Part shown: positions 58,579 to 64,000 of the stretch, piece by piece
Position numbering within the stretch: the stretch's first letter is position 1
Layout of the letters: each line of letters opens with the position of its first letter
Assembly (NCBI GenBank): GCA_018364635.1
Contig: JAGZLR010000006.1
Location: 1 to 64,000 of the forward strand
Reading direction: 5' to 3'
Length of the DNA stretch: 64,000 bases
Source: Clostridiales bacterium
GTDB taxonomy: Bacteria; Bacillota; Clostridia; Lachnospirales; Anaerotignaceae
Made by a program: the position numbers and the translations under genes
The notes under the pieces: model-generated
Told to the model about the DNA's origin: nothing
Database searches by the model: none
What the model saw: the letters and a program-made list of their open reading frames with translations, nothing else

Positions 58579-60000
58579 ATGAGAAGTGATGCGGAAAGAA
58601 AGCTTGATCTCTTAGGCAGGCATATTTTAAGTGCCGCAAGAAACGAACTATATTTAGCGATGCGCTTTTTGGATATTGCTTTAAATAGCCTAACATATGA
58701 AATGAGTTTTTCTACGACTAGTATTGGGACGGACGGCAACAAAATATATTTTAATCCCAAATATTTGGCGAAACGCTATCAAATAGGACGTCACTCTGTC
58801 AGTCGTATATACCTTCATATGCTGATACACAGTATTTTTTGTCACATGTTACCTAGAGAGGGGAAAGAGGAAAGGCTGTGGAATTTAGCCACTGACATTG
58901 CTGTGGAGTCTATAATAGATACGATGGATCGACCGGAATTTTTGCTGTCAACGGCAGAAAAGAGGTTTCAATTTTATGCTGCGTTAAAAAATAACATTTC
59001 TGTCCTTTCAGCAGAAAAGATTTATCATTATTTGGAACAAAAAGAGCTGTCTCAAGAGGAATTTAACCGTCTGGAAAGAGAGTTTTGGATGGACGATCAC
59101 TGCTTTTGGCTCTACGATTCTCAAAAAAATTCACCACAGAGTGCGCCTCAAAATAGTGATGGCGATAATCCAGATGGAGATCCCAAACAGCCGCCTGAAC
59201 AGGACGAAAACAATATTGGAACAAGCCGTCTTTCAATGACGGAAGAAGAGCGTAAGAAATTAGAAAAAAAGTGGAAAGATATCAGCAAGAAAACGCAGAC
59301 AAATTTGGAAACAATTTCTAAAGATATTGGTCGCGGCACAGGTACTTTTGCTGAAACCCTTAAAGTGGCAAACAGGCAGAAATATGATTACAAAAAGTTT
59401 CTGCGAAAATTTTCCGTCACAAAAGAGGAGATAAAAATTGATCCAGATTCTTATGATTATGTATTTTATACCTATGGTTTACGAATGTATGGGAATATGC
59501 CCCTAATTGAATCATTAGAATACAAGGATGTTAAGCGTGTGGAAGAATTTGTAATTGCGATTGACACGTCAGGCTCCTGCTCTGGTGAATTGGTGAAGAG
59601 ATTTTTAGAAGAGACATGGTCGGTTTTAAAAAGCCAAGAAGGGTTTTTCAGACGTTTTCACATCAGGATTCTTCAATGTGATGCGAAAATACAGTCAGAA
59701 GAAGTTGTGACAAATGAGAAGGAATTAGAATTTTTGATGAAAAATTTTCAGATAAAAGGCGGAGGAGGAACGGATTTCAGACCTGTCTTTGACTATGTTG
59801 ACCGATTAGTAGAAGAACGGGTATTTGCGCATCTGCGAGGGCTGATCTATTTTACAGACGGAATAGGAGAATATCCATTGAAAAAACCGTGGTACGAGAC
59901 TGCTTTTGTTTTTTTGCGCGAGGATTATATGGATGTTTCAGTCCCTTCCTGGGCAATTAAACTGATCCTGGAACCAGACGACCTTATCACAGAGAACTAG
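58579..60000 (+). CDS. DUF2201-type protein: metallopeptidase-like plus VWA-like domain
   Basis: A 473-residue cytosolic protein. Residues 1-140 match the putative metallopeptidase domain of DUF2201 proteins. The expected H-E-x-x-H-x4-H motif reads H-M-L-I-H-S-I-F-C-H, with His80, His84 and His89 kept but the catalytic glutamate replaced by Met81. Residues 180-270 are a low-complexity, charged linker. A VWA-like domain follows with the MIDAS D-T-S-G-S at 329-333 and later F-T-D-G-I-G. MIDAS-dependent binding is therefore likely, while peptidase activity is doubtful. It is coupled to the MoxR-type ATPase, the standard partner of VWA proteins. Confidence 0.88.
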   Translation: MRSDAERKLDLLGRHILSAARNELYLAMRFLDIALNSLTYEMSFSTTSIGTDGNKIYFNPKYLAKRYQIGRHSVSRIYLHMLIHSIFCHMLPREGKEERLWNLATDIAVESIIDTMDRPEFLLSTAEKRFQFYAALKNNISVLSAEKIYHYLEQKELSQEEFNRLEREFWMDDHCFWLYDSQKNSPQSAPQNSDGDNPDGDPKQPPEQDENNIGTSRLSMTEEERKKLEKKWKDISKKTQTNLETISKDIGRGTGTFAETLKVANRQKYDYKKFLRKFSVTKEEIKIDPDSYDYVFYTYGLRMYGNMPLIESLEYKDVKRVEEFVIAIDTSGSCSGELVKRFLEETWSVLKSQEGFFRRFHIRILQCDAKIQSEEVVTNEKELEFLMKNFQIKGGGGTDFRPVFDYVDRLVEERVFAHLRGLIYFTDGIGEYPLKKPWYETAFVFLREDYMDVSVPSWAIKLILEPDDLITEN

Positions 60001-60018
60001 TAAGGAGGAACAAAATAA

Positions 60019-61551
60019 ATGAATATAAAGCGAGCAAAGGAAGAAATTATAAATACAGTTAAAGTTTATTTGTCAAAAGACGAGTTTGGTGCGTATAAAA
60101 TTCCGTCAATACAGCAGCGGCCAATTCTTTTAATGGGCCCTCCAGGCATTGGAAAAACTGCGATTATGGAACAGGCAGCTAGGGAATGCAACATAGGCCT
60201 TGTATCTTATACCATCACGCATCATACAAGACAGAGTGCAATTGGTTTGCCGTTTATCGAAAAGAAAGTATATAATGGTACAGAATATGCTGTAACAGAG
60301 TATACCATGAGCGAAATTATTGCGTCAGTTTATGATAAAATTGAAAAGTCTGGGAAACAGGAAGGCATTCTCTTTATTGATGAAATCAACTGTGTCTCTG
60401 AAACTTTAGCGCCGACAATGCTGCAATTTTTGCAGGGAAAACAGTTTGGAAATCACAAAGTGCCTCAGGGTTGGGTGATTGTTTCAGCAGGAAATCCGCC
60501 GGAATATAATAAATCCGTGCGGGAATTTGATGTTGTCACTTTGGATCGAGTAAAAAAAATTGATGTAGAGGAGGACTTCAATGTTTGGAAAGAGTACGCT
60601 GTGCGTAAAAATATACATGGATCAATCCTCTCTTATCTTGAAATCAAAAAAGAGAATTTTTATGTGATGGAGACTACAGTTGATGGCAAATCTTTTGTGA
60701 CAGCAAGAGGCTGGGAGGATTTATCCCAAATGATTGTTGCTTATGAATCTTTGGGGCTTGTGGTTGACGAACATGTAATCTGCCAATATTTACAGCATGG
60801 AAAAATTGCAAAGGATTTTGCAAATTACTATGATTTATATAACAAGTATAAAAATGATTATCAGGTAAATCAGATTCTTGCAGGAGAAATTTCTCAAAAA
60901 AGTGTTTCTAGAGTGAGGATGGCTCCATTTGATGAAAAACTCAGTGTTATTGGTTTGTTAAGTTCTGCTCTGACCAGTATTTTTATGGACTGCTACCGTA
61001 GGGATCGTTTTGTCGCGACACTATATGAGCTTCTAAAAAAGGCAAAAAGTAGTTTGGAACTTCAAGAAGATGGAAGAAATGCAGCAGAAATTTTTAAGGT
61101 TATTGGCTTTGAGAAGGAAAAAGAGGTTATGAGGCGTAAAGAAGCCGCGAAGATGGATCAAGAGGAGGAACAGCTTTGGAATCATGTGGAAAAGAGATGG
61201 AATGAGTATTTGATGTTTTTGCAGAAGCATTCTTTTGTCGATGATAAAGAAGCCTTCCGTCATGTGGTAATACTTTTTCAAGAAGAGACGAAAAAACGCC
61301 AAGCGGAAATCGATGCCGCGCAGGAGAAACTTAATTACGCATTTGAATTTTTAGAGCTTGCCTTTGGTCCAGACCAAGAGATGGTTATCTTTATCACAGA
61401 ACTCAATTCAAATTTTTATTGTATGAAATTTATCAGTGAAAATGGTAATGAGAAGTTTTTTCAATATAACAAAGAATTGTTATTTCAAGAAAAACAGCGG
61501 GTTATATTGGATGAAATGAAAGAGTTGGAGGCTTTTTTGCAGGAGTTTTAG
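60019..61551 (+). CDS. MoxR-type AAA+ ATPase
   Basis: A 510-residue ATPase. Walker A is G-P-P-G-I-G-K-T (about residues 40-47), Walker B is I-L-F-I-D-E-I-N (about 116-123), and sensor 1 is S-A-G-N-P-P-E (about 158). After the AAA lid (to about 330) comes an unusual 180-residue extension with a charged coiled-coil segment (about 380-460) and a short beta-rich end. MoxR proteins work with VWA partners to remodel or load cofactors into target proteins. The start follows AAGGAGG. The gene ends the LRR-VWA-MoxR operon, before a bidirectional terminator. Confidence 0.92.
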   Translation: MNIKRAKEEIINTVKVYLSKDEFGAYKIPSIQQRPILLMGPPGIGKTAIMEQAARECNIGLVSYTITHHTRQSAIGLPFIEKKVYNGTEYAVTEYTMSEIIASVYDKIEKSGKQEGILFIDEINCVSETLAPTMLQFLQGKQFGNHKVPQGWVIVSAGNPPEYNKSVREFDVVTLDRVKKIDVEEDFNVWKEYAVRKNIHGSILSYLEIKKENFYVMETTVDGKSFVTARGWEDLSQMIVAYESLGLVVDEHVICQYLQHGKIAKDFANYYDLYNKYKNDYQVNQILAGEISQKSVSRVRMAPFDEKLSVIGLLSSALTSIFMDCYRRDRFVATLYELLKKAKSSLELQEDGRNAAEIFKVIGFEKEKEVMRRKEAAKMDQEEEQLWNHVEKRWNEYLMFLQKHSFVDDKEAFRHVVILFQEETKKRQAEIDAAQEKLNYAFEFLELAFGPDQEMVIFITELNSNFYCMKFISENGNEKFFQYNKELLFQEKQRVILDEMKELEAFLQEF

Positions 61552-61558
61552 AATTAAG

Positions 61559-61596
61559 AAAAAGACCGCGATAGGAATATCTATGGCGGTCTTTTT
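61559..61596. terminator. Bidirectional terminator between MoxR-type gene and EamA gene
   Basis: AAAAAGACCGC pairs with GCGGTCTTTTT, with an inner ATAG/CTAT. Confidence 0.92.
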
Positions 61597-61606
61597 GGCG
61601 AAAAAC

Positions 61607-62470
61607 TTATGTAGTGTATTTTCGATTATAGAAAAACATTGCAATCGAAATGGAAAGAATAATAAAGTACCCGATAAAGCTAAAGACATCTGGAATTTGA
61701 CCAAATAAGAAAAATCCAAATAGTGCACTGAAAATAATGCTAGTGTAGTCAAATACCGAGATTTCGCTACTAGGTGCATAACTGTATGCCGCTGTGATAG
61801 CAAACTGTCCGCCGGCAGCACCTAGACCGGCCATTAGCAGGTAGAAAAGCTGTAAAAGAGACATTGGCTCATAATAAAATATTAGGTATGGAACCATCGA
61901 AACACAGGAGAATGTAGAGAAGAAAAAGACAATAAATGGTCCTCGTTCTCCGCGTTTTCCCAAAGCGCGAACTGCGGAATATGCGGCACCGGCACATACA
62001 CCGCCTAACAAACCGATTCCAAAGGAAATTCCTTCACTAAGGCTGATAAAGCCTGGTTTAATAATAAATAGAGTACCAATAAATGCAATTACAATGGCAC
62101 AGATCTGAAATAAGTTGACTTTTTCTTTCAGAAAAATAAAAGAAAAGATGATCACAAAAAATGGCGAAAGTTTGTTTAACATAGATGCATCAGCTAATAA
62201 TAGATGATCAATTGCGTAGTAATTGCAGACAATACCAATGGTTCCCATTAAAGAACGAATAAATAGTACCGGAAGATTTTTTTTGTTAAACTGAAATTTT
62301 TCCTCTGTTCGAATTAAAATAATAGCGGCAAAAATAAGCGCTACAAGATTTCGAAAGAAGGATTTTTGAAAGCTTGGCAAGTCCCCTGCCAGCTTTACAA
62401 ATACATTCATCAGCGCAAAGCTAAATGCTGATAGAATAATAAAAATAATGCCCTTTGTTTTATTTGACAT
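61607..62470 (-). CDS. EamA/DMT-family transporter
   Basis: A 287-residue membrane protein with ten predicted helices built as two EamA repeats (about 5-135 and 150-280). The first repeat contains F-F-R-N-L-V-A-L and the P-F-F-V-I-I-F-S-F-I-F-L-K-E-K-V end, and the second ends with an F-G-Q-I-P-D block. Members export or import small metabolites, including amino acids and nucleosides; the substrate is not predictable. It is a single-gene unit with a good promoter, divergent from hom. Link to threonine or homoserine export is only suggested by position. Confidence 0.9.
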   Translation of the reverse strand: MSNKTKGIIFIILSAFSFALMNVFVKLAGDLPSFQKSFFRNLVALIFAAIILIRTEEKFQFNKKNLPVLFIRSLMGTIGIVCNYYAIDHLLLADASMLNKLSPFFVIIFSFIFLKEKVNLFQICAIVIAFIGTLFIIKPGFISLSEGISFGIGLLGGVCAGAAYSAVRALGKRGERGPFIVFFFSTFSCVSMVPYLIFYYEPMSLLQLFYLLMAGLGAAGGQFAITAAYSYAPSSEISVFDYTSIIFSALFGFFLFGQIPDVFSFIGYFIILSISIAMFFYNRKYTT

Positions 62471-62503
62471 TTTTTACCACTCCCTATAGTTTCTACTTTT
62501 ATC

Positions 62504-62532
62504 ATCATAACGCAGGAAAAAAAATTTTGCAA
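62504..62532 (-). promoter_or_regulatory. Promoter of the EamA gene
   Basis: Minus strand TTGCAA (62527-62532), 17-base spacer, TATGAT (62504-62509). Confidence 0.75.
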
Positions 62533-62567
62533 TTATATTTATTTTCTATAATTGGTTATGAATTTCA

Positions 62568-62596
62568 TTGACAATTAATAAAAGAATGAATAAAAT
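62568..62596 (+). promoter_or_regulatory. Promoter of hom
   Basis: TTGACA (62568-62573), 17-base spacer, TAAAAT (62591-62596). The leader of about 50 bases has no visible riboswitch. Confidence 0.75.
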
Positions 62597-62649
62597 CAAT
62601 ATAAATGACAGCTAGTTTTGCTGATTGACAACAAGAAAGTGGTGGTATT

Positions 62650-63936
62650 TTGGAAACAATGGTAAGAAAGATAGCACTATTAGGATTTGGTACTGTAGGA
62701 CGTGGTGTTTACCATGTGTTGAAAAAACAGAATGAGGAGCTTCCCTATAAAGTAGGAGCAAGGCTTGAAGTTACGAAAGTTTTGGTAAGAGATAAGTCAA
62801 AGCCTAGGGAGGATTTGGATCAAGATGTGCTTGTAGATAATTGGAAGGAAATTGTAGAAGATCCTTCTATTGATATTGTTATAGAAGTTATGGGCGGAAT
62901 GGAACCAGCAAAAACTTACATCACAGAGGCATTAAAAGCTGGAAAACATGTGGTGACAGCTAATAAAGATTTAATTGCTGAGTTTGGACCAGAGTTAATG
63001 GAAATCGCGCAGGAACACCACTGTGACTTGATGTTTGAGGCGGCAGTAGCAGGTGGGATTCCAATTATACGGCCATTAAAACAGTGTTTATCTGGAAATG
63101 AGATTACAGAAGTAATGGGAATTATCAATGGTACGACAAATTTTATTTTAAGCAAAATGGCGTCTGATGGTATGGATTTTAGCCAAGCGCTGCAAATGGC
63201 TACCGAGTTAGGATATGCCGAGGCAGATCCTACAGCGGATATTGAAGGATATGATGCGGGCAGAAAAATAGCGATTATGGCCTCTATTGCGTTTCATACA
63301 GCAGTGAAATTTGCGGATGTGTATACAGAAGGAATTTCAAAGATAACTGCCAGTGATATTCAGTATGCACGGGAGATGGGATTTGAGATAAAATTAATTG
63401 GGGTGGCGAAAAATACTGCAACAGGAATTGAGGCGAGAGTTCATCCAATGCTGATGCCAAAAAGTCATCCATTGGCTTCAATTACAGATTCCTTTAATGC
63501 CGTCTTCATTCATGGTGATGCCGTAGATGATTGTATGTTTTATGGAAGAGGTGCGGGTATGTATCCGACAGCCAGCGCTATTGTAGGGGATGTCATTGAT
63601 GTGGCAAGAAACATGTCTTTCCGTTGTAATGGGCGGATTGGTTGTTTCTGTTATAAGCATGCGCCAATTAAGGATATTCGTGAAATTGAAAGCTGTTATT
63701 TTATCCGTATGGAGGTAGCAGACCGTTCTGGTACTTTAGCAGGAGTAACGGCTGTATTTGGAAATAATTCTGTGAGCATAGCGCAGATGATCCAGGAAAA
63801 ACGGAAAGATGGCATTGCGGAAGTGGTCTTTATAACAGACCAGGTTCAAGAGAAAATGTTACAAGATGCAATAACGATTTTAGAGGGAATGGCAATCGTA
63901 AAAAGGATATTCCCTATTTTTCGTGTATATAGATAG
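62650..63936 (+). CDS. hom: Homoserine dehydrogenase
   Basis: Reduces aspartate semialdehyde to homoserine, feeding methionine and threonine. Of 428 residues, the nucleotide site is L-G-F-G-T-V-G-R-G-V (about 11-20), catalytic residues lie in A-D-P-T-A-D-I-E-G-Y-D-A-G-R-K (about 196-210), and a C-terminal ACT domain (about 350-428, F-I-R-M-E-V-A-D-R-S-G-T-L-A) should bind threonine for feedback control. The TTG at 62650 follows GTGGTGG; ATG 62659 is an alternative start. MetY at 31443 uses a product of this route after acetylation. Confidence 0.95.
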   Translation: METMVRKIALLGFGTVGRGVYHVLKKQNEELPYKVGARLEVTKVLVRDKSKPREDLDQDVLVDNWKEIVEDPSIDIVIEVMGGMEPAKTYITEALKAGKHVVTANKDLIAEFGPELMEIAQEHHCDLMFEAAVAGGIPIIRPLKQCLSGNEITEVMGIINGTTNFILSKMASDGMDFSQALQMATELGYAEADPTADIEGYDAGRKIAIMASIAFHTAVKFADVYTEGISKITASDIQYAREMGFEIKLIGVAKNTATGIEARVHPMLMPKSHPLASITDSFNAVFIHGDAVDDCMFYGRGAGMYPTASAIVGDVIDVARNMSFRCNGRIGCFCYKHAPIKDIREIESCYFIRMEVADRSGTLAGVTAVFGNNSVSIAQMIQEKRKDGIAEVVFITDQVQEKMLQDAITILEGMAIVKRIFPIFRVYR

Positions 63937-63940
63937 TCAT

Positions 63941-63972
63941 AAAAACGCAGAATGGATTATTCTGCGTTTTTT
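63941..63972 (+). terminator. Terminator of hom
   Basis: AAAAACGCAGAAT pairs with ATTCTGCGTTTTT; the last 28 bases of the window hold no feature. Confidence 0.93.
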
Positions 63973-64000
63973 GTCAATAAAATTAAACTGTAGAATGGTG

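Noticed and set aside
1..64000. CRISPR arrays, tRNA or rRNA genes, IS elements, prophage genes
   Set aside because: No regularly spaced repeats, cloverleaf sequences, transposase or phage-structure genes were found anywhere in the window.

Overview
The window is chromosomal DNA from a low-G+C, Gram-positive, endospore-lineage anaerobe, most likely a member of Lachnospiraceae (Clostridia). Supporting signs are strong AGGAGG-type ribosome sites, frequent TTG/GTG starts, consensus sigma-A promoters, sporulation genes yqfC and yqfD, a single-chain glycyl-tRNA synthetase behind a T-box, pyruvate phosphate dikinase, and a DUF5721-type protein. The species cannot be fixed from this sequence. No rRNA, tRNA, IS element, prophage or CRISPR array was seen.

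Layout. 1-4.7 kb: end of an RseC-like membrane protein, a cysteine-rich C_GCAxxG_C_C protein, an unrecognised propeller-plus-coiled-coil protein, and a chemoreceptor split by a one-base frame change at an A7 run. 4.7-10 kb: htpG with a CIRCE operator, a DUF5721 protein, and an MBOAT/SGNH O-acyltransferase pair. 10-17 kb: glnS, a zinc alcohol dehydrogenase, and the block rpmE-yqhQ-prmC-prfA-rhomboid. 17-24 kb: a YesM/YesN-like two-component system divergent from a TRAP transporter (dctPQM). 24-26.5 kb: cysteine desulfurase and IscU scaffold behind a promoter framed by Rrf2-like operator repeats, then a manganese catalase. 26.7-35 kb: a DapL-like aminotransferase, murA and pepF on the minus strand, then metY and glgB on the plus strand.

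35-47 kb is a deeply conserved Firmicutes housekeeping block: rpsU-yqeY, yqfC-yqfD-phoH-pgpH-ybeY, a DUF3048 lipoprotein, cdd, a family-4 uracil-DNA glycosylase, era, a 57-residue yqzL, recO, then T-box-glyS, followed by ppdK. 50-54 kb holds a two-gene membrane Fe-S unit and the trkH/trkA potassium uptake genes on the minus strand. 54-57.2 kb is a complete preQ0/preQ1 operon (queD-queE-folE-queC-queF) behind a candidate preQ1-I riboswitch. 57.3-61.5 kb is a tight three-gene operon (cytosolic BspA-type LRR protein, DUF2201/VWA protein, MoxR-type AAA ATPase). The window ends with an EamA transporter and hom.

Most content is housekeeping. The least explained parts are the LRR-VWA-MoxR operon, whose metallopeptidase-like domain lacks the usual glutamate; the split chemoreceptor; the orphan propeller/coiled-coil protein; the looped-out ribosome site of glgB; and the double operator in front of iscS.
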